Assembly: GCA_040771825.1 (NCBI GenBank)
Contig: JAXGZG010000005.1
Location: 124,001 to 188,000, forward strand
Direction: 5' to 3'
From: JAXGZG01 sp040771825
Lineage (GTDB): Bacteria > Bacillota > Sulfobacillia > Fermentithermobacillales > Fermentithermobacillaceae
DNA: 64,000 bases
Shown: positions 43,155-51,924 of the stretch, one piece after another
Layout of the letters: each line of letters starts with the position of its first letter
Position numbering within the stretch: position 1 is the first letter of the stretch
Program-made: the position numbers and the translations under genes
Notes under the pieces: generated by a model
The model's database searches: none
What the model saw: only the letters and a program-made list of their open reading frames with translations
What the model was told of the DNA's origin: nothing

Positions 43155-43730
43155 CTATATCAGATTCCCTAGAACCACCGACAGTTCTTCGCGGACTTCC
43201 TCCTCTGATATGTTCCTGTTCTTGACCACAATGCTTTCTATAAGGTTTTCGAGCAGGTGAACAAGAGTGCGAACTACGGCAATTCCATTCTCTACCCGCT
43301 TTAGGTGTGGCAAAACTAGTTGGCAGTGCCGAGGCAGTATTGACCTCTCCCATTCATCCATTATCCGGACCAGTTCATCATCGCCGTCAAAAGTGAGGTA
43401 TACTTTGATCCCCAATCGGTAGATCCTCTTGTCATATTCGCTAAGATGCCCAATCCTGCAGACATACTGCGTGTAGAACTCGATGACGTCGTCCATCTTG
43501 AGCTGCAGCGCTAACCTTCCTACCAGATCAAAGAAGTCCTGTTTGACAATTTCGTGGAAAAGGTCTTTCTTACTGTTGTAGTAGTAGTAGACCATAGGCA
43601 GAGAACAGCCCACATCCCCGGCGATGCTGCGAATAGTGGTGCCGTGGTAACCTCGTTTGTCGAAATGCTCGACAGCGGATCTCTTGATGCGCTCCTTTAG
43701 GCTGAACTCACCCGGGTGGATTTCGGCCAC
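43155..43730 (-). CDS. TetR-family transcriptional regulator
   Basis: 191 residues. The N-terminal TetR helix-turn-helix reads FDKRGYHGTTIRSIAGDVGCSLPMVYYYYNSKKDLF. The C-terminal ligand domain is helical and variable (VIEFYTQYVCRIGHLSEYDKR). It acts as a dimer on palindromic operators. TAACGTACGTTA lies nine bases before its start and a near copy precedes the next gene, pointing to autoregulation and control of that gene. Inducer unknown. Confidence 0.88.
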   Translation of the reverse strand: MAEIHPGEFSLKERIKRSAVEHFDKRGYHGTTIRSIAGDVGCSLPMVYYYYNSKKDLFHEIVKQDFFDLVGRLALQLKMDDVIEFYTQYVCRIGHLSEYDKRIYRLGIKVYLTFDGDDELVRIMDEWERSILPRHCQLVLPHLKRVENGIAVVRTLVHLLENLIESIVVKNRNISEEEVREELSVVLGNLI

Positions 43731-43738
43731 CTCCTATC

Positions 43739-43750
43739 TAACGTACGTTA
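43739..43750. promoter_or_regulatory. TetR operator candidate 2 (TAACGTACGTTA)
   Basis: A perfect 12-bp palindrome directly upstream of the tetR start, matching candidate 1 except at one central base. Best read as the autoregulatory operator. Confidence 0.7.
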
Positions 43751-43946
43751 ATATACTACAACTAGAATCTCGACTCTGCAAGAGAATATATGCCAAATCG
43801 TTCCCGCCAAAGATGTTGTTACCGGGACGAAAACGGAGGCGAAGACCGACTGGGTTTCAGCCCCGCTACTCATCAGTGATGAGTGGCTCCAGGAGCCGAA
43901 CCTCCGGTGGCATCGGAACCGCGTCGCTGAAGATCAACCCTCAATT

Positions 43947-44025
43947 CGGGATCTTTGAGCGAGTGACAATTTTCGCCTTCATGATCTGGCTCTTTGCCGT
44001 GTCACGGCGCCTAGCATCACTCGGC
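43947..44025. repeat. dispersed intergenic repeat, copy B
   Basis: The partner of the repeat at 30000-30075, beginning CGGGATCTTTGAGCGAGTGA, in the 430-base gap between tetR and the LCP gene. The rest of that gap (43751-43946, 44026-44156) shows no gene. Confidence 0.8.
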
Positions 44026-44156
44026 ACACGCAGAAAGATGACCCGCCATCCACCCCAGTCACTATGGGTAAAGGCCCTTCCCGACCGCCGCCAAACAAGC
44101 CCGATTGGATCCTGAAACCTGTCCAAAGGTATATAATGGACACCTAGGATGCTAAT

Positions 44157-45179
44157 GTGAGGGTGCTAGAGAGACACATGGGACAAGATACCGTAGACAA
44201 GACACGAGACAACAAAACGTCGGAAGCATCTTTGAACAGACGGCAACGCAAGACCTCAGCAAAGCCCGGTAGGATGAATCGACGGCGCCTCTGCGTAATC
44301 TTCATCGTGCTGATATGCCTTCTGTCGTACCCCCGGGCAAAAGCCCTCTTGGGTGCAGGACGCCCCAGACAGGACCAATCCGGCTCTTCTGACGTTGAGA
44401 CTACCACCAGACGCACGCCTCGTGACATAAATATCCTGCTTCTGGGCGTGGACGAGCGCCCCGGCGATGTCGGTCGTTCAGACACCATGATATTAGTAAA
44501 CTACCACGCGCTGTACAACTCCCTCCACGTAATGTCCATCCCGCGGGATACCAGGGTGAAATTGCCGAAACACGGCTACCAGAAGATAAACGCTGCCTAC
44601 GTTTACGGCGGCACTGAACTCGCCAAACAGGCAGTGGGCAACCTTACCGGACTCCACATCGATTACTATGCCAAAGTCAACTTCGCCGGGTTCGCTAAAG
44701 TGGTGGATGCGCTGGGAGGCGTGACCATCGACATAGAAGACCACATGGACTACAGAGACCCTTACCAAGACCTGCATATTCACTTCGAACCGGGAGTACA
44801 ACGACTGGATGGAGCCCGGGCCCTTGAGTACGTCAGGTGGCGCGGAGGCCCCACTGCGGATCTTGGCAGAGTGGAACGCCAGAGGAAGTTTTTAGACGCT
44901 GCCCTGCGCAGGGCTGTGTCTCCCGCAGGCCTTATCAGGTCACCGCTGGTGCTCCGTACCTTCGGCGAGTGCGTGGAAACCGACATCCCGATATTGGACC
45001 GCCCGGGACTCCTAGCGACCATAGCCGTAGCACGGTTAAAGGGTGCAGCCAGCGTTACCGTGCCCGGTACCACAGCCAATATCGGCGGCGGGAGCTACTT
45101 CATCGCTGATTCCGAAAGACTCTCGCCTATCATCGCATCATGGAGCCTCGCTCCGTGGGGTAGGAACCAAAAGGAGTAA
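44157..45179 (+). CDS. LytR-CpsA-Psr (LCP) family cell-wall polymer ligase
   Basis: 340 residues: cytoplasmic basic N-terminus, one membrane helix (LCVIFIVLICLLSYP) and an extracellular LCP domain with INILLLGVDERPGDVGRSDTMILV, MSIPRDTRVKLP, KINAAYVYGG and GARALEYVRWRGG. LCP enzymes transfer undecaprenyl-linked polymers (teichoic acid, capsule) onto peptidoglycan using the conserved Arg and Asp residues seen here. GTG 44157 is taken as start (GGAT nearby); ATG 44178 is possible. Single gene. Confidence 0.88.
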   Translation: MRVLERHMGQDTVDKTRDNKTSEASLNRRQRKTSAKPGRMNRRRLCVIFIVLICLLSYPRAKALLGAGRPRQDQSGSSDVETTTRRTPRDINILLLGVDERPGDVGRSDTMILVNYHALYNSLHVMSIPRDTRVKLPKHGYQKINAAYVYGGTELAKQAVGNLTGLHIDYYAKVNFAGFAKVVDALGGVTIDIEDHMDYRDPYQDLHIHFEPGVQRLDGARALEYVRWRGGPTADLGRVERQRKFLDAALRRAVSPAGLIRSPLVLRTFGECVETDIPILDRPGLLATIAVARLKGAASVTVPGTTANIGGGSYFIADSERLSPIIASWSLAPWGRNQKE

Positions 45180-45649
45180 CCGGAGCAGCGGCCTGACCTC
45201 ATTGTAAGTAACCACGGCGATCCCGATGATACGGCGATGCCAGCCATATCATTCCTCGGCACAATCCGACTCTACACACCTGCTAAGTCCAAGAGCTGTA
45301 CTTGCCCGTCAAGCCCTAACCGCCGAAACTCCGAATCTTTGTGAACCGAGGCTCTCTGGCCCGCGGCGCGACTGGGACATAACAATCACCTGCATAGAAA
45401 CGTTGAGCCCTTCGATTACAACAGCCACAGTGATCACAGCGTCAGCGAGGAGGAGGGTCAGTGAAGGCCTGCAGCCACAATGATCATGCCTAGGGATGGT
45501 AGCGTACGCTTTGAAAGTGCTCACGGCCGACCCTCTAGGAGCATCTGCAATGCTGCTATTCCGCCCCAGAGTACTGGTTTGGGGATGGCTCATGTGCCAA
45601 ATTTAGGGAAGGGTTATAAGGTCCAAGCACGATCTCATAGGTCAATAGT

Positions 45650-45738
45650 GGAGCAGGCCCATACGCGTCGGGGGCCCGTCGAGTCCAGGTGGTCAGGAGA
45701 TTTTGGGGCCTGCTCCTCCACCCTCAGGACCCAAAATC
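45650..45738. ncRNA. strongly structured intergenic segment
   Basis: In the 570-base gap after the LCP gene, downstream of the CBS-ACT gene on its strand, two interlocking stems occur: GGAGCAGGCC (45650-45659) with GGCCTGCTCC (45707-45716), and GATTTTGGG (45699-45707) with CCCAAAATC (45730-45738). They cannot form as simple nested helices, so they are alternative folds or a pseudoknot. It may be the terminator region of the CBS-ACT gene or an unknown RNA. The rest of 45180-45749 shows only a weak rlmH-end-like word near 45225. Confidence 0.35.
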
Positions 45739-45749
45739 CGCAAAGCCCA

Positions 45750-46379
45750 CTACTGCCAGACTTTGGACACGTGTACCACTCGGAAGCCCCCGGAAGAAAG
45801 CCACTTTACCAGCTGTTGAACATCATCGGTCTTAAGGCGCAGGATTACCGACATAGTGTCGGAACCGGGCTGAGTGAAAGTGGAAAGGCTTGCGATGGAG
45901 ATGCCTGCGTCTCTCACGATTCCAGTCACTTCAGCCAGCATGCCCGCCTCATCGGGCACCTCCACCGTCACCCTTGTGCCCTTGGCCCGTAACCCCATGA
46001 GAGTGACGAGAGTCCTGAACACATCGTTCTGAGTCACGATGGCGATAAGCTCACCGTCTTTATCCACAACGGGAAGAGCATCCATGTCATGGAAGTACAT
46101 GTGAAAGGCTGCCATCTCCACAACCTCATCGCCTGTCACTGTGATGACATTATGAGTCATGATGTCCTGAACCTTGGTTTTGGTCAGGTAATCCCCCCCG
46201 GTGACCTTAGGGGAGTTCATGACTATATCCCAGTCGGTGACGATCCCTAACACCTTTCCGTTGTCCCTGACAGGAATAGCTTCAAAGGTCTTGTCTGTCA
46301 TCACCGCAAGCAACTCAGCCAGACTCGCACCGGGGCTAATAGACACGGGATTGCGGGTCATAATATCTCGCACAAACAT
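45750..46379 (-). CDS. CBS-pair and ACT domain protein (AcuB-like)
   Basis: 209 residues: two CBS motifs (MFVRDIMTRNPVSISPGASL and KVQDIMTHNVITVTGDEVV, each followed by the LPVVD or IPVRD strand) and a C-terminal ACT domain (VTVEVPDEAGMLAEVTGIVR). CBS pairs bind adenosyl nucleotides and ACT binds amino acids, so it is a cytoplasmic metabolic sensor. AcuB-like proteins are linked to acetoin use in Bacillus, but no acetoin genes adjoin it. Start ATG 46379; it lies 23 bases after mnmA on the same strand. Confidence 0.88.
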   Translation of the reverse strand: MFVRDIMTRNPVSISPGASLAELLAVMTDKTFEAIPVRDNGKVLGIVTDWDIVMNSPKVTGGDYLTKTKVQDIMTHNVITVTGDEVVEMAAFHMYFHDMDALPVVDKDGELIAIVTQNDVFRTLVTLMGLRAKGTRVTVEVPDEAGMLAEVTGIVRDAGISIASLSTFTQPGSDTMSVILRLKTDDVQQLVKWLSSGGFRVVHVSKVWQ

Positions 46380-46402
46380 GGTTCTTCCCTCCAGACTTCG
46401 GA

Positions 46403-47575
46403 CTATTTCTGGTTCCCCGGCAGCAAATCCTGCATGGAGGAAGAGCGAGCTATCACCCCGCCGCCGTACACCAGGTCACCTTGGTAGAATACAAGAGCCT
46501 GGCCCGGAGTTACTGCAAACTGGGGAGTCTGGAAGTCCACTGTGGCCTCAACGCCGAGAGCCGTCCCCATTCCACAGGGGCGCATTTGGGCAGCCGTCTC
46601 TTTGCCGCGGTATCTAACCATGCAAGTGCCGGTTACGGGGCCATCCATAGACTGAACTGCTATGAGGTTAAGAACCTTCACCTGGCACCCGGTGGAGTAT
46701 GCCTCTTCTCTGGTTCCGACTAGCAAAGCGTTTCTGGTAACATCTAGCGCCACCACATACATGGCCGTGCCGGATTCCAGGCCTAGGCCCTTTCTCTGCC
46801 CAACGGTGTAAAACGGCAGCCCCGAATGCTTCCCCACCTGCCGGCCCGAGGTGTCAAAGATAGGGCCCGGCTCCGGGTGAACACCCCTATTGGCGAGAAA
46901 CGCCCGGTATCCGGAGCTAGTCACGAAACAGATCTCCTGGCTATCGGGGCGGTCAGCGGTGGAAAAGCCTACCTTCCTGGCCATCTCCCTGACGTCGTGT
47001 TTCGTGAGGTTTCCCAGAGGGAACATAGAATGAGACAGCATGTCTTGAGTCAGGCCATATAAGGCGTAAGTCTGATCCTTGCTTTTGTCCTTGCCTCGAA
47101 GGAGATAAGTGCGGCCACTGCCCGCCACGGGGTTCACGAAGGTGTCGACCATAGTGTCATCTTGGCACCCGGCTGCCCTGACATAGTGGCCTGTGGCCAC
47201 GTACTCGGCTCCTATCTCCCTGGCTTTCCTCAGAAGGTGCCCAAACTTCATTGTCCTGTTGCAGGTAATGCACGGATTAGGGGTCCTTCCAGAAGCGTAG
47301 TCCCTAACGAAGGGAACTATCACCTCTTCCTCGAATTCCTCTGTCATGTTCACTGTATAATGAGGAACGCCCAGATCGTTGCATACGCTGGCCGCATCTC
47401 TGGCCATTTCCGCGGTGCAGCACGGCTTGATCGCCCCGGCATCGTCGGGAGGAGAGTCTCTGAGGAGTCACATAGTCAGCCCTACGACGTCGTAGCATTC
47501 TTTCGCTATAAGAAGGCACGCCAAGGAGCTGTCGACGCCTCCTGACATAGCCACGGCGACCCGGATACGAGACAA
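46403..47575 (-). pseudogene. mnmA: tRNA-specific 2-thiouridylase MnmA interrupted by in-frame TGA
   Basis: MnmA thiolates U34 of Lys, Glu and Gln tRNAs. The reading starts at TTG 47575 (AGGAGGA ahead) with VAMSGGVDSSLACLL (PP-loop ATP motif), reaches VVGLTM and then meets TGA at 47470-47468. In the same frame it continues LLRDSPPDDAG, then IKPCCTAEMARDAASV and on to a full-length end, with TPNPCITCN (first catalytic Cys) and SQEICFV (second catalytic Cys). The stop lies in a variable loop where Lys, Gln or Arg is usual, so CGA-to-TGA is the simplest change. Homology continues on both sides with no frame change. Real nonsense mutation, readthrough or sequence error. Confidence 0.85.
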
Positions 47576-47669
47576 GGAGACTCCTCCTTTCGCTGGGAGA
47601 CAGGTCACAACAGTCTTGCTCTCACTCATGGTAGGTATACGGAGTGAGGCAGTCAAGGAGGTCTTTGGC

Positions 47670-49007
47670 ATGTCCAGTGGCTTACGGGTTTCCATACTTG
47701 GCGGGGGCAGCGCCTATACGCCCGGGCTGGTTGAAGGGTTCATCCGCCAGAAGCCTCGCGTGCCCCTTGACGAACTTGTTCTCATGGATATCGACCCGGA
47801 GAAACTCCAAGTCGTGGGCCGAGTGGTTCAGTTCATGGTCCAGGCAGAACTCCCGGACACCAAGGTAACCCTAACCTCTTGTCGAGATACCGCCATACGC
47901 GGCGTGGACTTCATCATCTGTCAGATACGAGTTGGGGGGCTTAGTTCCCGCCACCTAGATGAGTCCATACCCACTAGCATGGGGATGGTGGGGCAAGAGA
48001 CGACGGGTCCAGGAGGCTTTGCCATGGCGCTGCGGACCATACCCGTGATGGTCGAAATCGCCCAAGAAATCGAGGAAAAGAACCCTTCGGCGTGGCTCAT
48101 CAACTACACGAACCCCACGGGCTTGGTGGCTGAGGCCATAGGTCGAACATCCTTTATCAAACACATCTCCATCTGTGACGAGCCTATGATACTTCAGGAA
48201 TTGTTGTCTGCTTTCGTGGGAGTACAGCCCGAGAGACTTTTCTTCGATTATTTCGGCCTGAACCATCTGGCCTGGGCAAGACGGGTCCTTCTGAAGGGCC
48301 GGGATATCCTGCCGAGCCTTCGCAAGACTTTGGAGAACGCTCCTGAGGAAAAAGTTCTGTCGCTTCTTGAACCCGAGATCTTAGCCGACCACAAGACCAA
48401 GACAGAGGTCTCAAACACTCTGCGGATTTTCAAAGACACTGGGCTCCTTCCGTCACCATACCTCCAGTACTACTGCTTTACAGAAGAGATCGTGGCACTC
48501 CAGAAATCATCGGGCAAGACAAGGGCAGAAGAGGTCATAGAGTTGGAACGCAGCATCCTGGCTGATTACGACCTGATTGCCAGGGGGAAGAAGGCCTTCA
48601 GCATACGCCGCGGAGGGCGCTGGCACGCCGACATGATGGTGGGGATGCTAGGTACCATTGCCCAAGATAAACGCGAGATCTACATAGTCAACGTGCCTAA
48701 CAGGGGGGCCATTCCCGACCTCCCCTACGACAAGATCGTTGAGGTTCCCGCTGTGATTGACGCATCCGGGGCCCATCCACTAGCCATGGGACACATGCCG
48801 CAAGAAGTCAGGGGACTCATACAGAAGATCGCCAAATACGAACAGCTCACGGTAGAATCCTCGCTAGAAGGTTCTATAGCCAAGGGCCTGGAAGCCCTGC
48901 GGTGTCACCCCTTGGTGTGCCCTGACAAGTCTGAACCTCTTCTCCGGGCCTATCTAGCGGCTCATAGTCAGTACCTTCCCCAGTTCCGCAAATCCACCCA
49001 GCCGTGA
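47670..49007 (+). CDS. GH4 family NAD-dependent glycosidase
   Basis: 445-residue glycoside hydrolase family 4 enzyme. SILGGGSAYTPGLVEGF is the Rossmann NAD loop, GQETTGPGGFAMALR the family signature, LINYTNPTG substrate binding, and ISICDEP (Cys) with FGLNHLAW (His) the Mn2+ ligands. GH4 enzymes use NAD-assisted redox elimination on 6-phospho-alpha/beta-glucosides or on galacturonides; specificity cannot be read here. The ATG at 47670 has AAGGAGG nine bases upstream, so the reading from 47616 is too long. A second GH4 gene lies at 51.9 kb. Confidence 0.9.
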   Translation: MSSGLRVSILGGGSAYTPGLVEGFIRQKPRVPLDELVLMDIDPEKLQVVGRVVQFMVQAELPDTKVTLTSCRDTAIRGVDFIICQIRVGGLSSRHLDESIPTSMGMVGQETTGPGGFAMALRTIPVMVEIAQEIEEKNPSAWLINYTNPTGLVAEAIGRTSFIKHISICDEPMILQELLSAFVGVQPERLFFDYFGLNHLAWARRVLLKGRDILPSLRKTLENAPEEKVLSLLEPEILADHKTKTEVSNTLRIFKDTGLLPSPYLQYYCFTEEIVALQKSSGKTRAEEVIELERSILADYDLIARGKKAFSIRRGGRWHADMMVGMLGTIAQDKREIYIVNVPNRGAIPDLPYDKIVEVPAVIDASGAHPLAMGHMPQEVRGLIQKIAKYEQLTVESSLEGSIAKGLEALRCHPLVCPDKSEPLLRAYLAAHSQYLPQFRKSTQP

Positions 49008-49093
49008 CCGTTGTTAGGGGCGATAGCCCCAACGCCCGGGCTATCGCCGCCATGCTTCTGCCTTCCAAGATTATCCGGCTGCCGCAGAAGACT

Positions 49094-49534
49094 CTACACC
49101 ACAGTCCCGCCGACCACAATCATGCCAACCGCAGTGTAAGGGATGAGCACTTCCCTGCAGGCGCCTTCAAGGGGGGCGTTCAAGGCCAGATAGTCGGCCC
49201 CCGCAAAGGCCAACGTCCCTGCCACCACCGCTGTACCCATCATAGCGGGTCCAGGACAAGGTCCCGGTTCGGGCGGCGGTAGGGGCGGCCAAGGGGGACA
49301 TGGTCCGGGTCCAGGCCCTGGGCCGGGCGGGCAAGGACGGCCTGGTCTAGGGCACGGCCAAGACAGCACACTCACTTCAGAATACCCGCCTGGGGCAGAA
49401 TGCGGAAGGCCGCCCATGAGGTGGACATGAACGCCGGACAAGTACACCAAGACCGGCTGACCAATGAGTTGCTGAAGTCTCTCCATCAGCGTACCGGGCA
49501 ATTGCAGGGCCACGTATTCCTCGATAACTGACAT
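49094..49534 (-). CDS. proline/glycine-rich protein of unknown function
   Basis: 146 residues. The N-terminal ~55 residues (MSVIEEYVALQLPGTLMERL, then LIGQPVLVYLSGVHVHL) look like a small beta-barrel. A Pro/Gly/Cys-rich linker follows (PCPPGPGPGPGPCPPWPPLP) and then a hydrophobic C-terminus (AMMGTAVVAGTLAFAGADY, ending YTAVGMIVVGG). The build recalls small spore-coat or surface proteins of spore formers, but this is only a resemblance. The ATG at 49534 with GGAGGGAG ahead is preferred over 49570. Confidence 0.6.
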   Translation of the reverse strand: MSVIEEYVALQLPGTLMERLQQLIGQPVLVYLSGVHVHLMGGLPHSAPGGYSEVSVLSWPCPRPGRPCPPGPGPGPGPCPPWPPLPPPEPGPCPGPAMMGTAVVAGTLAFAGADYLALNAPLEGACREVLIPYTAVGMIVVGGTVV

Positions 49535-49635
49535 GAGTTCTCCCTCCATTCCCGAGATTCTCGTCAACACTTTATGTCACCTGTTCGGGAATGGTGCAGC
49601 CTGACCGGAGACCCGTATCTCTCTGGAAGGACATG

Positions 49636-50985
49636 TTACCTGTGTTTGTCCAGTAAGTCCAAACGCGACAACTTCTCTGCGTGCATGGCAGAAACCCTGT
49701 CCTTGACCTCTCGAAGTTTGTGACCGTGAAGGGGATAAGCGCGGAAGACCAAGAGCGCAAGAGCTATAGCCATTACCGGCACCGCTGACATAAGAAGCCG
49801 CAATCCCATAAGCGCTTTGGCGGGCTGAACCGCAAGATCTGCATCATACCCCGATCGTTGCAGCACAAATCCCATGATGATAGCGTTGATTGAGATCCCC
49901 AGGCGGATCATGAAGCCGTTAACCCCGAAGTACATGCCCTCCCTGCGGACCCCTGTTTTCACTTCGTCCTCATCTGCAACATCGGCAATGAAAATGTCCA
50001 AAAGAACCAGAATTCCTGCAAGGCCGAACGAGAGGAACAGGCACACTAGAGCGCCCTGAACGTAGTTCCGGGCCAAGTAAAAAGGAAGTAAGCATGCGCC
50101 GTAGAGAACGCACGAACGAACCATAGACTTCTTGGGCCCCTCCTTGGCGATTGCGAGACCCCAGATATAGGAGAAGGGGATTGCCATGACAAACAACACC
50201 CCAAGAAGTAGTGTGGTCTGTAACTCGGTTGCTCCCAAAGCGTATTTGGCATAGAAGGGTATGACCGCTTGGAGTCCAACGAACGTGTACTGGATGAGCA
50301 TGGCGGGGACCACGTAAGTCAGAAACGATCTGTTGGCGAAGGTAAAGCGCAAGGCATCTCTAAGACCAAGCCCCTCCTCTTGGGCGAATTCGGGGCGCTC
50401 AGAGGCGCCGTAGAGAGATCCGTACATGGTGATAAGGCCCAAAACCGCAAAGGAAAGGCCCATCCATTTCCACCCTATGGTCGAGTACAACACAGGCGGC
50501 AACGCCACGCCCAAGATCATCCCAACGATGCCCAGTATCTGCCTTATGGCTGATACCCTGGCTCGGTCTTTGAGGTCCGGGTACATCTCGGGGAACAATG
50601 CGGTCCAGTTAAGTACCACTATGGTGAACAAGCCGTCAAAAAGGAACATTATTGCGAAGTAGTAGATATAAAGGGGCTGTGCGGCACCCGCTGGAAAGGG
50701 CGGCATCCACAAGAGCGCAAAGGCAACACAAAGAGGCAGCGTCAGCCAGATAATATACGGTCTCCGGCGGCCCCACCTTGTTCTGGTCCTGTCGGAAGCC
50801 TGCCCGAACAAAGGATCGTTAACAGCATTCCAGATCCCGTACCAGAGCATCACTAGGCTCACCTTGGCGGCAGACACCTTGAGCACATCAACATAGTAGA
50901 AAATGGCAAAGGTTGACACCGTCTGACCAAGAATAGACGATGAAAACGACCCAAGGCTGTAGGCGAAATCCCTGAACTTCTTCAT
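49636..50985 (-). CDS. GPH-family (glycoside-pentoside-hexuronide) cation symporter
   Basis: 449 residues with twelve transmembrane helices. DPLFGQASDRTRTRWGRRRP in the loop between helices 2 and 3 is the GPH/melibiose-carrier signature; MLWYGIWNAVNDP precedes it. It would bring glycosides into the cell with Na+ or H+. It is flanked by GH4, deacetylase and kinase genes, so it is probably the uptake step of that pathway. The ATG at 50985 with GAGGGGGG ahead replaces the longer reading from 51024. The 155-base gap to the divergent deacetylase gene should hold both promoters. Confidence 0.88.
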   Translation of the reverse strand: MKKFRDFAYSLGSFSSSILGQTVSTFAIFYYVDVLKVSAAKVSLVMLWYGIWNAVNDPLFGQASDRTRTRWGRRRPYIIWLTLPLCVAFALLWMPPFPAGAAQPLYIYYFAIMFLFDGLFTIVVLNWTALFPEMYPDLKDRARVSAIRQILGIVGMILGVALPPVLYSTIGWKWMGLSFAVLGLITMYGSLYGASERPEFAQEEGLGLRDALRFTFANRSFLTYVVPAMLIQYTFVGLQAVIPFYAKYALGATELQTTLLLGVLFVMAIPFSYIWGLAIAKEGPKKSMVRSCVLYGACLLPFYLARNYVQGALVCLFLSFGLAGILVLLDIFIADVADEDEVKTGVRREGMYFGVNGFMIRLGISINAIIMGFVLQRSGYDADLAVQPAKALMGLRLLMSAVPVMAIALALLVFRAYPLHGHKLREVKDRVSAMHAEKLSRLDLLDKHR

Positions 50986-51140
50986 ACAGAACCCCCCTCT
51001 CGTACATGGACGTGGTCGGCACAAAAAGGATTAGGGTCTTCTCTCTAGAAACTTCCAAAGAAACTCAAGGTGTTTCCAAACGTGAATTCTAGGCCCTTCT
51101 GGAAGACTCCTCCGAAGGCCGCCGAAAGGAGACGGGCTCA

Positions 51141-51899
51141 ATGAACCTTAGGGACGCAATACCTATCCCAGAGTTGAGGCGAGCTAGAAAGGTCCTGGCC
51201 ATCTTTCCCCACCCCGATGATGCCGAACTGGCAGCCGGGGGAACTGTGGCGCTCCTGACAAGTGAGGGCGTCCAGGTAACCTACGCTTTGGCCACAGATG
51301 GCGAGATGGGCGCTTTCGATCCATCTCTTACTCCGCAGGATGTGTCCAAAACCCGAAGGGCAGAGCAAGAAGAGGCGGCACGATTACTTGGCGTTTCCCA
51401 AGTCATGTGGCTTGGATTCCGTGATGGGTTTCTCCCAGATATCGAGATTCTGCGCAAAAGTATGGTTGGGGTTATCCGCCAGACACGACCCGATTTTGTC
51501 ATGACTTTGGACCCTTGGCTTCCTTACGAAGCGCATCCCGATCACAGGACTGCATCTTTGGCCGCAGTAGAAGCGTGCACCTTCGCGTCTATGCCCCTTT
51601 ATTACGCCGAAGACTTGCGGGACGGGCTCTTGCCATGGGGCGTAACCGGCATCGCCATGGCGTTTTCGGCCAAACCCAACACCTACATCAACGTGGACCA
51701 TGTTTGGGAGAAGAAGATTGACGCGTGTCTTTGCCACCGCTCACAATTCCCGAAACCACAATGGGAAGGAATGTTCTACCCGCTAATACAGTCTAAAGCC
51801 ATGGAGTGGGGACAACAGGCAGGGTCGACCTACGCCGAGGCGTTCAAGGTGTTAAGCCCGTTTCACCTTCACATCATGGTGGATGCTTGGAGAATGTAA
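51141..51899 (+). CDS. PIG-L/LmbE-type N-acetylglucosaminyl deacetylase
   Basis: 252 residues with the zinc motif IFPHPDDAELAAGG (His-Pro-Asp-Asp), ALATDGEMGAF and the third ligand motif YEAHPDHRTAS. The family removes acetyl from GlcNAc-type sugars, for example in GPI, mycothiol and bacillithiol synthesis. The next genes are a GH4 and a BadF-type sugar kinase. This recalls the E. coli chb operon, where ChbG deacetylates before the GH4 enzyme ChbF acts, so deacetylation of an N-acetylated disaccharide is plausible. ATG with GGAGACGGG ahead. The gap to the next gene is 25 bases. Confidence 0.85.
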   Translation: MNLRDAIPIPELRRARKVLAIFPHPDDAELAAGGTVALLTSEGVQVTYALATDGEMGAFDPSLTPQDVSKTRRAEQEEAARLLGVSQVMWLGFRDGFLPDIEILRKSMVGVIRQTRPDFVMTLDPWLPYEAHPDHRTASLAAVEACTFASMPLYYAEDLRDGLLPWGVTGIAMAFSAKPNTYINVDHVWEKKIDACLCHRSQFPKPQWEGMFYPLIQSKAMEWGQQAGSTYAEAFKVLSPFHLHIMVDAWRM

Positions 51900-51924
51900 C
51901 CTAGAGCCCAAAGAGGTGGGTGCC

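Noticed and set aside
43941..44126. Short minus-strand ORF shared with 29877-30152 as a conserved small protein
   Set aside because: The peptide similarity stems from the DNA repeat; frames differ outside it and there is no ribosome binding site.
45216..45256. Possible fifth rlmH-end site (CGATGATACGG)
   Set aside because: Eleven bases match, but the CTCGC arm is degenerate and the opposite half is poor. Kept only as a weak hint that the array may once have extended to 45.2 kb.
45680..45740. T-box riboswitch (AGGGTGG on the minus strand)
   Set aside because: Only part of the T-box core is present and no aminoacyl-tRNA synthetase or amino-acid gene follows in the right direction.
47468..47470. 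Recoding of TGA as Trp or selenocysteine in mnmA
   Set aside because: Many other genes here end in TGA, MnmA has no conserved Trp or Cys at this site, and no SECIS-like hairpin is apparent after it.
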